From Rosellinia necatrix (lineage: Eukaryota; Ascomycota; Sordariomycetes; Xylariales; Xylariaceae), in assembly GCA_021209875.1 (NCBI GenBank), contig JAGYVD010000006.1, positions 3,782,001 to 3,846,000 of the forward strand: a stretch of 64,000 nucleotides of DNA, given 5' to 3'. The notes below the pieces were generated by a model. The model worked only from the letters and a program-made list of their open reading frames with translations, was not told where the DNA came from and searched no databases. Positions 36,421 to 49,122 of this stretch are shown here, piece by piece; the stretch's first letter is position 1; each line of letters opens with the position of its first letter. Both the position numbers and the translations under genes were made by a program.

Positions 36421-38436
36421 ACGACCCTTGACCCCATACTACCCATATATCGCATCATTCGACGTCTTACACTATGCATGCTGCCTCCGCCAGAATGCCC
36501 TCCAATAGCAATTCGCTCCCCAATATGGATATGGAGGACTGCCCCTGAGATAAGCAAGATAAACCCCCAACCGACCACGACCACAACCACAGCCATGACT
36601 GCTATCCTGCCAAACAGTCACGTTGTCCGTAGTTACCATCGTCGAAGAGTAAGTCACACACACACACACACACACCACAGACCCCTCCAGCAGATATATT
36701 CTTAATGGGACCTCGTACTAGAGATCGCCTCTCCCGCGGGCTCCTCGAAGGCAGCATGCTTGCTTACTGATGCGGCTGCCTGAAGCCAATACCGCCGTCC
36801 CCTGGATTCGAGAGCCTTTTACGGGGGGGGAGGGAGTCCGTCGTCGGCGAACGGTGGACGACCTGTACAGCCGGGTGAGGGAGGACTCGGCCAAGAAATT
36901 CGCCGGGTACCTATGTGGACCGCTCCACACGTTTGGATATATGTTGTACACAGCTACTTACTTAGCCAATAGCTTAGTTGACCATGCAGCTAGTCTAGTT
37001 ATCTATACCTATCCAGAAACAGTCAGGAGAGGTGTATAAGCAGGACTGAATATGATCGATTGCTGATTCTCCCATTCCTTGTTGATGATTCCAGCCCGTG
37101 ATAGCTTCAAAGGTCAGGGTGGGTGGTACGTAGGTCTGTGTGCACGATGCACCTCCACATAAAAGATGAGCACGAGTAACCCCACCATGCTGAGCATGTT
37201 GCTTTCTGGAACTTGAGAGGATCCCCTGTCCTGGTACCGCGGGGGGAATAACGGAGCCGGGGTGATGTAATATGTAACGTTGATGTGCGGCTGAGGGAAT
37301 CGCAGACAACTGTGATCACAACGTCGGTGGCTTCGTATTAGGAGATAGATAAGACGGGACGATGTGAGTGTGAGGAATCGCGGGTTCCTTCTCGCTAGGG
37401 CTAGACCGACGTTGCTAAACAAGTAGGTACGAAGTAACCAGGGAACCTTTTGCTACTAGGATTGGCGAGCAAGTCATGTACATACATAAGTGGAAATGGC
37501 GAAGACTGTGACGGAAAAGGCGCTGGGGAAAGGGAGGAAAGAAAGAGAAAAGAAAAGAAAAGAAGTAAAAAAAAAAGTAAAAAAAAGAAAAAAAAAAGGA
37601 GGAAACACCAATTGTCTCTCACTCGGCGAGATCTTGACCGATATGAAACCTCTAGGGCAATTGACAAAAGGAGGCTACCTGCAGCCGTAGTGCGTGGGGG
37701 TGGAAGGGGTCGAGTTCCCCCGAGCATGTCCATTGCGTCTACGAGGGCGCGCGCCAGGAAGCGAGGCTATGCGGACGAAGCTCTGGGCCATCGTGGGCTA
37801 GGAGGCTGGCCAAGGCGAGGGGGGGAGAAAGTGGTGGTTATCCGTAGTATATTACTTACTGTACCTTACCTACTACTAAACTTAAGCTTTTGATAAATCA
37901 ATTACAAACGCGATAATTACTAGGTAGTTATGGAATAAAAAAAAAAAGCTCAACGAGACAAGCCGATACCCAGGCTAGGTCCGGGTGCCTAGGTAGCTTC
38001 GGTAGTTCCACTGGCCCCTGGGTTAGACATGTGCTAAGTACCTACCTCCTGTATGTAGGCGAGAGGTTCTGGCCCTGACAGAATTATCCACCAATGGAAT
38101 GATCAGCAGGGTGACGATGGGGGAGGGGAGCTCATCATCTCCACAGTTCAAATGGTGGTGGATCTTGTGCTGGATACCTACCCCACACTATGCCCAGAGC
38201 CGCGGGTACCGAGGTATCACCTCTTCCTGAAAGTGGTAGAGAGGTACCTAGGTGCTCGCCTAAGCGGTCCCGGAGGTTTGTCACTCACCAGGTGTCTAAG
38301 TACGAAGTAAGGTTGCAAGAATTCGTAGCATGCATGGCACACCTACACCCACCAAGCGACGCGAATGACCTACCTAACCTACCTACCGTACATAGACGCA
38401 CCTAGATTAGCCGGCCCTGGGGGTTACCTAGACTGT

Positions 38437-38488
38437 AACCATAGCCCATAGCCCATAGCCCATAACCCATAACCCATAACCCATAACC
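38437..38488. repeat. CCCATAR heptamer array
   Basis: About seven tandem copies of CCCATAG followed by CCCATAA. The step from G to A versions is clean, with each version repeated several times. It resembles but is not the fungal telomere repeat. Confidence 0.9.
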
Positions 38489-38557
38489 GGGAACCCGTAC
38501 ATTTCATCCCATCCCACGTCGCCCTCCGCCAATGCGACCAAATATGCCCTCTGTCGC

Positions 38558-38836
38558 CGCCGCCGCCGCCTCCGCCTGTTCCTTCGCCTCCTCCTCATCC
38601 CCTTCCTCCTCCTCCTCCCTCCTCCTCCTCCTCCTGCCTCGCCTGTTTCGCATTCCTACCCCGCGCTGTCTTACAACCACAACAAACCGCCCGTCGTCCC
38701 GGTTCGAACCGCCATCCCAGTCGTTGACAGCCCTGTCCGTTGCGCGGCCTCCTCGGTTATATCCCATCACCACCTTTACCACCTTTACCACCTTCACCAC
38801 CACCGCTGCCGCCGCCGCCGCCGCCGCCGCCGCCTC
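38558..38836. repeat. CCT/CCG/ACC trinucleotide tracts in a 5' leader
   Basis: CCT-rich (38575-38636), CCTTTA/ACC-type (38769-38808) and (CCG)n (38805-38836) tracts lie in the 450 bases before the glycerol kinase start codon. They produce long false frames of Ser, Pro, Ala and Gly on both strands. Confidence 0.8.
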
Positions 38837-39009
38837 TGCTAAACATTGCTCCCGCGCCGTTGTCGCCCGCTGCCACACTTCCGATCCCCCGCCTGGCAGC
38901 TAGGATACGGCCGCCTTGCCCCGTGAGCACTTCCCCCCGTGACGAACCCCCCGTCGTTGCACAAGAGAGTGGCACCGTACCCTTGGGGCTCCGGAGCTAC
39001 TACCAGAGA

Positions 39010-40804
39010 ATGGAAGAGACTCGCGAGAGCAAGCGCCCGCGTATCAACGGAGATCACGTCGCCGTCAATGGCTTTGCGCCGGATGAATGGTTCGTCGGCA
39101 GCATCGATCAAGGAACCACGTCCTCCCGCTTCATCATCTTCGATCGCTTTGCCGATCCCGTGGCAAGCCACCAGATTGAATTCGAAAACCACTATCCTTT
39201 TTCCGGGTAACCTCCCCCTCCCTTACTTCCAATGCGCCCAGGCGGGCGGTACAATGGGCTTGTCGCTGATTCTGTGGCGCAGTTGGCATGAACACGACCC
39301 CACCGACCTAGTCTCTTCGGTTGAGACATGTATCGAGAAAGCCACGGACGAGTTCGTCTCGAAAGGCTATGACAAGTCGTCCATCAAGGCCATTGGCATC
39401 ACTAACCAACGTGAGACGACTGTTTGCTGGGACAAGAACACGGGTGAGGCCCTGTGCCAAGCTGTGGTTTGGCCCGATACTCGGACCAAGGAGCTAGTTC
39501 GAGACCTCAAGACCCTGCCTCTCGCCGACAAGCTGCTGCCCCTCTGTGGTCTCCCCCTGAGCACGTATCCCTCGAGCGTGAAGCTTCTGTGGCTTATTCG
39601 TAACCATGCCGAAGTCAGAAATGCCTACGAAGAAGGCCGCCTAGCCTTTGGCACGGTTGATAGCTGGCTGATCTACAAGCTCAATGGTGGCAAAGATAAG
39701 AATGTTCACGTCACCGATACCACCAATGCTAGCAGAACCATGTTCATGAACTTGCACACTTGCGAGTACGACGACGAAATACTGCGCTTCTTCGACATAG
39801 ATCGTTCAAAGGTCGATCTGCCCAAAATCGTCCCTTCCTCGCACCCGGAAGCCTTTGGTGCGTTGGCGTCAGGGCCCCTGAAGGGAGTCAGGATCGCAGG
39901 GTGCCTGGGAGACCAATCCAGTGCCGTGGTCGGGCATTGTGGTTTTCGGCCCGGTCACGCGAAGAACACGTATGGTACGGGGTGTTTCTTGCTGTACAAT
40001 GTCGGCTCTAAGCCTGTGATATCTAAGTACGGCCTCTTAGCCACCGTGGCGTATGATTTCGGGGAGGGGCGGAGGGCCTATGCGCTAGAAGGTAGCATCG
40101 CCGTTGCTGGCTCTGGTGTGAAGTTTTTGACGAACAACCTGGGTTTTATACGTGATTCATCCAAGGTCGGCGAACTGGCCAAGTCCGTTCCGGACAACGG
40201 CGGGGTTGTCTTCGTCACCGCGTTCAGCGGCCTCTTTGCGCCATATTGGATAGACGACGCCAAGGGAACTTTGTGTAAGTCACCTTCCCTCGTTTAAGGT
40301 GTTTCGTGAGGCAGCAGAGTCGCTCGTCGACGTTGAACCTAACAAGCCATAGTCGGGATCACGCAACACACGCAAAAGGGCCACATCGCCCGCGCGACGC
40401 TCGAGGCCACCTGCTTCCAGACCCGTGCCATTCTCGAGGCCATGGAGAAGGACTCGGGCCACAAGTTGGAATGTCTCGCCGTCGATGGCGGCATGTCCAA
40501 CTCCAACATCACGATGCAGACGCAAGCCGATATCAGCGAAATCCGCGTCGAGCGGCCGGAAATGCGCGAGACGACTGCGTTGGGTGCGGCGATTGCCGCC
40601 GGGCTCGCCACAAAGGGTTGCTGGACGAGTCAACAAGAGCTCTTTGACCTTATCCATAGTAAACCCGGCCGAAGGAACTTCGACCCAGTCGGTAACCCTA
40701 AGAAAATAAAGCTCATGTACGAACGTTGGGAGCGGGCCGTCGAGATGAGTCGGGGCTGGGTCAGGAACTCGAAAGAGGAACACGACGCATCGAACTGGGA
40801 TTGA
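39010..40804 (+). CDS. GUT1: Glycerol kinase
   Basis: Phosphorylates glycerol with ATP to glycerol-3-phosphate, the entry step of glycerol use; FGGY family. Exons 39010-39206, 39283-40274 and 40353-40804 give 546 residues. N-terminal FGGY domain: GSIDQGTTSSR at 30-40 (phosphate loop), GWHEHDP rebuilt across intron 1, GITNQRET and QAVVWPDTRT. C-terminal domain: GCLGDQSSAVVGH, NTYGTGCFLLYN, FSGLFAPYW, ITQHTQKGHI rebuilt across intron 2, and CLAVDGGMSNSN. Length is near the family norm; the first 25 residues (RESKRPRINGDHVAVNG) are a variable basic extension. The start chosen is the first ATG after the CCG tract; an in-frame extension upstream translates only low-complexity repeats. Confidence 0.95.
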
Positions 40805-42143
40805 AACCCTTGATCCCTTTTTATCATGCGATCGTGTCTACACTACACTAGACGTGGTTTTCTCGCGAAGGCCGGGCGTTCGATAGACGACGATTATGGT
40901 GTGATTTCCTGGGAAAGCAGCGGGGCCTTATACCGCATTGGTGGTGGCATGGCTTGGAGTCAAAACCAGTGTGGGCGGGCATATTACATGCGGCGGCGTT
41001 AAGCGTTTCTGCTTTTGGGGCGCCATCGTGGAGCTGCTGTTTCAGCGTCTCCACGTTTGTCTCGCTTCGTTCGTATTAATTTTTTTTTTTTTTTTGTATT
41101 ATTATAATGCTGTAGTAAACTGTTCCTGTAAAATTTAATAACGTTCCCTAGATGACGACGACGCTTGGGGGCGCTGGGGCCAATCGGAGCTTCAGCATCG
41201 AATGTTGTTACATCCCGCTAGCTTATCATGCGGCGTAGTTGTTGTTTAACACGTAAAGTAGTGCGCCGGGGAATAATTACATCTATCCATTGGCATGCCG
41301 TGCGTATTTCGTATCACGAGGAAAACATCAGACAGAGAACTACGTTCGAAGTCATTTGTGTAATTGCTCCGAGGCTACAATATCCCTTAGCGATTAGCGC
41401 ACCACCCCTCCCACCCCTCCGGCAGTTCTTTAGGCAATATGGATCAAGATAAATAAGAGAGAGAGAGAGGGGGGTTAATTGGCGCAACGATATTAGATCT
41501 CAGTATCAGGAACTAGAGCCGGAGCTGAGCTAGATGTGAGGAGAATTTGAAGAAATGACTGATATTCGCTATCTAGTGTATCTACCGAAGTATGCATCAG
41601 ACGCTGTTGTTAGTTTCTTCTGGGCCGCGTCAGAATCCGCCGCGCGCGCCTCCGATTTCTCCGTTTCTAGTATGAGATAGCTGGGCTTTGTTGGTTGTAA
41701 ATGAATGAATATATGTTTATTTCTAACGAAGCCGTTGGGAAGGCTCGTCTAGAATATGACATGATGCTGTGCGCCGCTCTTATTTCGTTGAGAAAAAACG
41801 TAACGCGTTCGCAATATTCCAAAAGGCGTCAAAACATGAAAGCACAGACTGGATCTGCACTTGTGGGTGGGTAATCCACCCCTAGGGAGTGTTGTAGCTA
41901 GAGTGAGTTGCGTGGATCACCGAGCTTGAAAAAAAAAAAAAAAAAAAAGGGGGGGGGAGGGAGGGGAGTAGGTGGATCATAGATGATAGTTTATGGGAAG
42001 GAAAGGTACAATAGAAAGCAATATCTCGTTCTTCTAGCTAGCCGTGTTCGGTCCCCGACTAGGAGTGCGTGGCCGGGGAATGAAGGACAAGAGCGGTCCG
42101 GCTCACGCAGTAGAGCGGCAAAGGAAGCCACTTGCTAGCTGGT
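40805..42143. other. Intergenic region between convergent genes
   Basis: Shared 3' space of the glycerol kinase and NRAMP genes. It has a T run near 41080-41095, a GA run (41456-41470) and an A run followed by a G run (41930-41960). No gene is supported. Confidence 0.6.
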
Positions 42144-44124
42144 TTAACCCTGTCCCAAGAGCACCAGGTTGGCGACATTGAGAATAACGATAAACAGCCA
42201 GACAACCACCGCCAGGACCGAAATGTACCATGGGTTCGCCATCGTGATCGGTTGGACGGCTTCCGCGCCGACCTCTTGGTCGTCGCCGGCGGCGCTCGCA
42301 ATGGGGCCGCTAGTAGAGCTCATACAGTCCTTGCGGCCTTCGAGGCGGACCCTCGCGAGACCGGGTTGCGAGACCATGTACTTGTTGAAGCACGTGAACC
42401 AGATGAGCGGGGCCGAGACAAAGGGCAGCACGATGCTCAGCACGACCTGAGTCCCGTTAAGAGCGTCGTTGAGCAGGTTGCGGCCCGTGGCGCCGGCGAT
42501 GATGATGCTGGGCGTGATGGCGATGGAGCGGGTGATGAGACGGCGGAGCCAGGGCTTCACCGTCCAGCGGAGGGCACCCTCGCAGACCATCTGGCCCGAG
42601 ATGGTGCAGACGATGCCGGCCGAGACACCGGAGAATAGGAGCGCGAGGGCGAAGACGACGCCGGCGAACGGGCTGATAGACGCCGCCAAGAGATCGTGGA
42701 TGCTGAAGATGTCGGCATCTTTGGCGGTGTCGTTGCCATATAAGCTCGCACCGGCGACGATCAGGATAGCACTGTTGACGAAGAGGGCGAAGGTCACAAG
42801 GGTTATCGCCACTTCCGTGTAGGTGTACTTTAGGGAATACTTGATCGCTGCGTGACTGGGGACGTAGAATGTCTTATCCCCAGTCTTTTCGTCTTCAATG
42901 GTGTAGCCCGGTGAATCGGGAGGTAGTAAACCCTTCTTCTGGTCGTAATCTCTCAGACGAGTTTGAACTACGCCAGAGCCCAAGTATAAGGAATGTGGCA
43001 TTACCTATTGAACAATTAGTAAATGAGCGAGTTATGGCTTTTTTCCCGCCACATATAAAAGGAGTAGTTATCTCCGTATAAAGGCCATGGATTTCATCTA
43101 GCTTACAGTGGCACCCAGTATTCCGCAAGCTTGGTATAGCCCTTCCGATTTCGTAACCACGTCGCTCGGCAGATAGCCGCGGAAGACCTCGCCGGGGGTT
43201 GTGTTCTTGATAAGTGAGAGTTGAATACCGAAGCAGGCCACAACGGTTAGGACCAGAAGCATGACGAAAATCTCAAAAAGACGCAGGCCTTTCATGGAAC
43301 CGGTAGGGCGGTAGAAAAAGAGGATAATGAAGACATCTAAGATAGATAAAGCACATCCAGCGACGAGGGGAATGGCAGGAATCAACAGATTGAGTGCGAT
43401 GGCTGTGCCGATGACCTATTTTTACTTAGCAAACTGAACCCTTCTATAACACCGGTGAAATATTGAGCACGCTCACTTCAGCTATGTCTGTCGCAATAAT
43501 GGCGGCCTCGGCGAGGAAGTACAAGAAGTAATTCAACCATCTGGGCAGGAATTGGCGGCACGCTTCCGCCAGGTTGAGGCCGGTGACGGTTCCGAGCTTG
43601 ACGGCAAGGCATTGGAGCAAGATGGCGAATAGGTTGCTCAGCAGGATAACGAAGAGTAGCTGGAAGCGGTACGAGGCTCCGGCGCTGATGCCGGTAGAAT
43701 AGTTGCCGGGGTCGATGTAGGCGACAGCAACGAGGAAGCCGGGGCCGATGAATCTTCCGAAATTGACGATATAGTAGCAGATCTTTTGCAGGAGGCTCGT
43801 CGGACCTCTGCGGTCAGGGGATCCGGCAGCGGACGCGTGGGGCGCCGTCACCGGTTTGTCGTTTGCCTCAGTTGACTGGCCGTCCCCGTCGACCGGTCCT
43901 TTGGAGGAGCCGATATCGTCGTCCTCCTCGAGGGAGGCGGGCGCTGGTTGCGCTATGGGCTGCCCAGAGTCATCCATGGTCCTAGAACCGCGGCCCCGGC
44001 GCACTCTGGCGTTGGAGATGCCGTTCATGTCTTGGTTGGTGACGAGATCGTTGGAGAAAGCATTGGGGCTTTGGTTGAACCCGTCGCCTTCGTAAGGCTC
44101 GTCCGTCCTCGACGTCTGGTTCAT
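42144..44124 (-). CDS. NRAMP-family manganese/iron transporter (SMF type)
   Basis: Proton-coupled divalent-metal importer of the NRAMP/SMF family. Exons on the minus strand: 44124-43477, 43415-43107 and 43004-42144, 605 residues. Metal-site residues are intact: D138-P-G-N141 in TM1 (VAYIDPGNYS) and V320-M-P-H323 in TM6, the latter rebuilt across intron 2 (GILGAT then VMPHSLYLGS). About eleven hydrophobic segments follow the family plan. The first 110 residues are a hydrophilic Asp/Glu/Ser-rich cytosolic tail; I chose the ATG giving MNQTSRTDEP because such a beginning is common in fungal homologues, though an in-frame ATG 93 bases upstream exists. Location (plasma membrane, endosome or vacuole) cannot be told from sequence. 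Confidence 0.93.
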
Positions 44125-46071
44125 GGCGAGCCAAGCACGGTCTAGATATGGTCGGAAAGCAAGGTTCAGGTATATGGCATATACGAACACGATCAAGTTA
44201 CAGGCACAAGCAAGCACGTCTGCACGGCGGGGTAATGGGATGTCGTGTAATTGAAGCCCAAAAGATTGCCAAAGAGGCTGCTGTCTGCTTCGTCCGTGCC
44301 CCGTCGATGCAGCGAAGCCAGAGGGTGAAGCGGTGTGATTGTAGGGATGAAGAAGTGGTATGACCGGAACAGGACCGGGAGGGCGAGGTAAAAAGCTGGC
44401 AGCTGTATGGGTATAAGTCGGCTTCAGCGCCCCGAGCCGTCGGGGGGTATCGGATCCCTAAAAATACGGTATCTGTGTACCTGGCTACCTGGCATATTTG
44501 CCTGCGCCACTGCAAACACGGCCGTAAAAGGTACATCACGTATTTACCCATCAAGGTACTTCGAGGTAGGTAGGTATTCCTAATACCTCCCCAAGGTTCT
44601 TTCGATCCCTCTTTAGCGCTGGACTAGAAAGTCAAAAAAGGACTCGAATCGGCAGCTAACGGCTCCGGGGTACATATGTATTTATCGGTATTTTACCCAA
44701 CTATCCAAACCATCTTAGACGCCATCTAGGCCAAAGTCGGGAGGTGCCGTGTTCCAAGTTACAGGCGACCTAACATCTTCGACCCGCAACAGTTTGCTAT
44801 AATCATTCTCCATAACTATTGCCTGCCTCTTGGCCATCTGCAATAACGAAGACCTTGAACTGCCATGTCTCCGTCCTATCGCCTTGGCCGCCTGGCATTC
44901 GTCCAACGAGACCTCGCCAAGGTACCAGATCAGGAAATAGGGACAGGATGACCGTCGTAATAACAAACGAGGATCTTCGCTCTCCCTTGTCTAATCCTCC
45001 ACACGCGCCGGGTCTGTATTCCGTCTTCAGCCCTTCTCCCCGCCCTCTTCACGATGTCAGTTCATGAGCCTGATGGCTCGGCTCGTGCTGGACCCGTCTG
45101 ACGGCGTCGCTCTGCTGTGCATGTGACATGCAAATGGCTTGCTGCTTCCTCCGGCGTGCGTTTCGTCTAGGCGGGGATAATAAACGCATCCGAACCCTTA
45201 TCTCACTGCTTTGTCGTATGTGGTTGGCGCAAGGTCGTGCGGGGATTGCCTGCAGACGGCAGGCCTGCATTTGGAGGCATTGTTGAGTTGAGATAGGAAA
45301 TAGAGCCTGATGGTGGGCACAGGGCATATTTATATAGCCACCCAATGAAGTAGGGAGGTGGTCTATATCATCATGTAAACCTGATTCATACTCATACGTC
45401 AACATAGATGTCTCACATAATAATATCAGTTACTCTCAACCATATCATGTTGGGGTAAAATATTTTGTGTGTTAGTAAAATCCTTCGGGTAGCTAGCTAT
45501 TGTTATTGCATGATAAGGACAGCAATGACAGTAAGTGTGAGTAATTGCGTTGACCGCAGCTAATTGTGGTTGCTGCAAATCCTAATACATAGTTGCGTTG
45601 CTAAGTAATACAATGTCTTACCGGCTGGGTGTGTTGCCTGAATAAGCTTCGTCCAACTAGCTAAAAACCCTATAGCGTCGATATCAATGAATCGGAGAAT
45701 GGGCTTTTTGTAATGGTTTGATTGCTGCACCAGAGTTTGGGTCCGATCTCAGAATGTGAATCCAGGTTCTCTATTGTTGATGCCCGAACCGTCCATAGCA
45801 AGCACCCTTGTAAACCCGCCGCCCTCGGCTTATCTCCTGAGTACTCGCCTGACAACTCGCATCTCAGTTCTATACGGATCTGCTTGTCCCCCGTTGATAC
45901 GCCTCCAACAAGCCCCGTCCACTTCATTAGGTTACGTAACAAATGCCTTACTCCCCAGCTCTGTTTTGGTCTGCCATGACCTATTAAAGCTAGAGTCCGA
46001 CCGACCCTGACCTCAATGGGAACTTGAGTTAGCAGGGCCCCTAGCGAATTGCTAGTCTATTAAGTAGTTAA
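44125..46071. other. Intergenic region
   Basis: Promoter side of the NRAMP gene and 3' side of the methyltransferase gene. Minus-strand frames at 44715-44966 and 45670-45942 have no recognizable motifs. TAGGTA words cluster at 44560-44600. No gene is supported. Confidence 0.5.
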
Positions 46072-46926
46072 TTACATCGACTTTTTGCTGCTCGCCCCGG
46101 CTGTGGCGCGTGCGCGATCTCTCTTGGCATAGATAGCGGAGGTGAAGGGATTCTCGTAGCTGAGGGCGATCTGATAGACGATGTATACCCAACCGGTGAG
46201 CAGAAACCCGGCTGGCTTACCATACAGGATGGCAGTGCCAAGAAAGCTGCATGTCGATCCGTGGTACATGGGCGCATCCGTGAGGTTGAATGGGAATCCC
46301 GACACCATGTTATCCATGAGGATGCCGAAGTAGTCACCTAGAAATGTACCCGTGATACCCAGAGCCCAGGTAGACGATACGACGAGAAGGTTTCCAAAGG
46401 CGATCAGAGCATATGCAAGGTATTGCGCTTCTGTGGTTTCGAGGAGCGGGTAAGATGGCTGGTGGCGGAGAGCACGTTCGTAGAGGCCATCACGGAGAAG
46501 GCCCAATGAGAAGATGGTCACGGCAAGGGCATAGCAGGCGGTTTGAGACCGGCCGCCGAATAGCCTGGTCAGGACCTTGTTGTGGTATTCTGGGTTGCGT
46601 TAGACATGGATGCTGACTTTTGTCGTCGGAAGGCCCGTGAAGGGGGGTTTCGAACCTTGCCTCGCTACGATGCTAGAGAGGAACGAACGTTAGCATTCAC
46701 GTGACATCACACTGGGCGAGGGGACTTTGGGCATCAAGCCCGACATACTTCCAGAAAAGGGGATTGAACGCAATGGAAAGGGCCGAGACTGCATTGCATA
46801 GTCCTGGGTCAGTGTTCGCCTCTGTAGTGAAGTAGTTTGGACTGCTGCTTCAGTCGTAGACGTACCGAATAGGCTGGTTTGGTTGAGATCAACCAACTTG
46901 TCAACTGAGGCTTGGAATTGTGCCAT
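46072..46926 (-). CDS. OPI3: Phosphatidyl-N-methylethanolamine N-methyltransferase
   Basis: Carries out the last methylations of phosphatidylethanolamine derivatives to phosphatidylcholine with S-adenosylmethionine, in the ER membrane. Four exons: 46926-46866, 46803-46749, 46672-46656 (17 nt) and 46589-46072, giving 216 residues, close to the 206 of yeast Opi3. Rebuilt N terminus: LVDLNQTSLFGLCNAVSALS then IAFNPLFWNIVARQEYHNK, the conserved family block split over three introns. Later marks are FLGDYFGILMD, GFPFNLTDAPMYHGST (SAM-site region) and YENPFTSAIYAKRD near the end. Four hydrophobic segments match the family. The 17-nt exon 3 is easily missed by automatic gene callers; its donor (GTTCGA) is weak but the frame on both sides requires it. 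Confidence 0.92.
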
Positions 46927-47536
46927 GACTAATTATAATTAGGTGTATAAGCTCCTGTAGCCAACTGGTGCTTTTTGGCAGTGATGAAAATGTTGAATTT
47001 CTTCAGACGTGGCGAAAATAGCATGTGGTTGCCGGACTAGCCCAGACCAAGCCCAGGTTAGAAACGTGTCCGTGGCTGAATGCGGCAGACCCAGGCTGCT
47101 ATCGGCTAATTACGGGCTAGAATCGGGGCAGAAACGCTGTCGAACGGACCAAACGTTGCAGTAGCTACAGCTCCATGTCGTCATTCCTTGCCGGTGGCAT
47201 TTTTGGCGTTCTGATTGCTCCAACAAAGTACCCCACTAGGACCCCATGTGATTACCTTACGTAGGCGGTACCTAGGTTAGGTACTTTGGCAGGCAGCTTA
47301 GATGTATATCAAAGGTAGGTATAGTTCAAGGAGGGAGATTGGGCTTCCAGCTACCTACTTGCGATTAAGTACCTAGGTAGTCAAACGATGTTAGTTCAAC
47401 ACCACCCCGCATCACCAAGAACATAGATCCTAGGGTAGAGAGCTGGCTTTCAAGCTATTCGATTGATTGAACCAAGAGTTGTTGGGTATCCATTTGCAAT
47501 TAAGCTCATTAAAAAAAAAATGCTTGTAAATTTCGC
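46927..47536. other. Intergenic region
   Basis: Upstream of the methyltransferase gene and downstream of the RXT2-like gene. TAGGTA/TACCTA words are dense at 47262-47380. No gene seen. Confidence 0.6.
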
Positions 47537-49122
47537 TCAGCGACGAGCTCTCGTTTTCTTCGTTGTTTGTGGCTCATCCTCTTCTTCGTCTTGACCCTTC
47601 TTCAAGTCTTCTTCAAGGCCCCATTCCTCTCTGTCGTACCAGTCTTCACCATCCGACATGTCCCGGTTCGGCCCCACGTGTGCTTCATACTTGGACCACT
47701 GTAGCACCGTCTTTCGCATCCTATTTGCTCGGAGCAATCCTTCATATAAACGCTTCACGCCGCGACATACCTCTTCTTGCTTTTGCACCATGAGCTGGAG
47801 GAGACGCCTCATATCTTCTGCTTCACCTTCTGGAATGCCCAAATCTCGATCGGGGCGGGCAGAGCGTGGAGGTAGGAACATAGGGTGGATTGGAAGATCG
47901 TTAGTAGTGTCCGATGCGACGGATACTCGGCGGTCTATCATATCGGCAGTCTTTCCCACCAGCTCACTATCCAGGGAAGTAGTTTGCGCATTTGCATTTC
48001 CAGAGTCACCTGGTGCCGTCAAATCGTTTATCGCTTGGCCATTAACAACCACATAAACCTTCGCCGTCAAGTCTGTGCTCTCTGGGCCCTCGGCCCTGTG
48101 TTGTGCTACCTCTTTAACGCCCCGCTCATTAGAATGCGCATCTTGCGTCATAATAACTTCATTCGACCGGGAGTCGGCATCTGCCATCGGGACATCCAGT
48201 TTTTCGTTATCGTTCGAATCGTGTGAACGCTCGTGGGAATTGAGTAATCGCCCGTCGCCATTCGGAACTGAGTGTCCATTAGGCTTATCTTCGTTTCGTA
48301 TGCGCTCAAGCATGAGTGCACTATTATTTGGCTTAACGGAGCCCTGTGAGCGATCGATGTAGTCGTCGTCAAAGAGTTCAATGTCGTTTGGCCCAACCAT
48401 CAGCTCACAAGGCGCCCAGTTGTGGTCCCCGATTAACTTGGTCTGGAGGTGTTTAATTTTCCACAGCGCTGCATTTTCTTTATGCATAATATTACATGCT
48501 TGTTTAGTTAACTCGGCAAGGGTCTCTGAGGTGTATGGTCTTGATAGCGTTTGGTGCGTTGGAAGGTCTGTAACCGCTATTAAAGGAGCTAAAATATCTA
48601 CGCGGAATCGCGAGTTAACGGCCTGTCTCTCCGGGTCTAAGGTCGGTGATACGCACTCTCTAGTCGGATATTCGCGTGAGGGTTGAACTCGGCGGCGTTA
48701 TTCATGGCGTCGAGGATGTGTTCTTCGTCATCGTCGCTATCCACCTCGTAGCCTTCGTCGTCGATGAGGGGGGGATTGCGACTGATGATTGCTCGTTGGT
48801 ACCCGGCGTGGTTCACGATCTAATGGATCTTCTGATTAGTGACATGCGATGGGATTGGGGGGAACGTCCTTACCTCTCTGTATAATTCGGGCCCCGACGG
48901 TGGTGCTAGCTGGCCTTCATGCGCGAACCTAGCTTTCCTCTTGAGTTTGTGGCCACGGTTGCCGCGATAATCAACCTCGGAGTCGGAATCCGACTCTAGC
49001 ACACACGTGATCAGTTAGGATCTCGGAGAGGCTACGAGAGGTGGCATACCATATGCTCTCCGTTTACGGGCCTTCTTCATCGCCGCGATGGTCTCGGCGA
49101 AGAGAACATGCTGGGAAGCCAT
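47537..49122 (-). CDS. RXT2: RXT2-like subunit of the Rpd3L histone deacetylase complex
   Basis: Rxt2 is a structural subunit of the large Rpd3 (Rpd3L) histone deacetylase complex in the nucleus. Exons 49122-49050, 48995-48874, 48819-48657 and 48597-47537 give 472 residues. The Rxt2 N-terminal domain is visible across exons 1-4: SDSDSEVDYRGNRGHKLKRK, the tract ending REIVNHAGYQRAIISRNPPL, a DDEGYEVDSDDDEE acidic patch, and ILAPLIAVTDLPTHQTLSRP. The centre is low-complexity and hydrophilic; near the end MRRLLQLMVQKQEEVCRGVK is likely helical, followed by an acidic tail and a basic end (KKTRARR). The assignment rests on the N-terminal domain as I remember it from fungal homologues; the C-terminal half is unremarkable. 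Confidence 0.8.

Larger units (their letters stand above)
36421..39009. other. Intergenic region with low-complexity tracts
   Basis: A CA run (36657-36674), an A/G-rich tract (37535-37600), TACCTA words (37985-38060), a CCCATA heptamer array and CCT/CCG triplet tracts occur here. A 90-codon plus-strand frame (36770-37039) with two moderately hydrophobic stretches is the only candidate protein, but it lacks a recognizable family, so I leave it uncalled. The lysine-rich frame near 37450-37893 is a translation of the A/G tract. Confidence 0.5.

Noticed and set aside
36770..37039. 90-codon plus-strand frame with hydrophobic parts
   Set aside because: No family recognized, no splice partner found, and a G8 run inside makes its frame unreliable.
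37450..37893. Lysine/glutamate-rich plus-strand frame
   Set aside because: Translation of an A/G-rich low-complexity tract; no conserved block or intron support.
38437..38488. Possible telomere
   Set aside because: Unit is seven bases with CCCATA, not CCCTAA, and unique housekeeping sequence continues on both sides.
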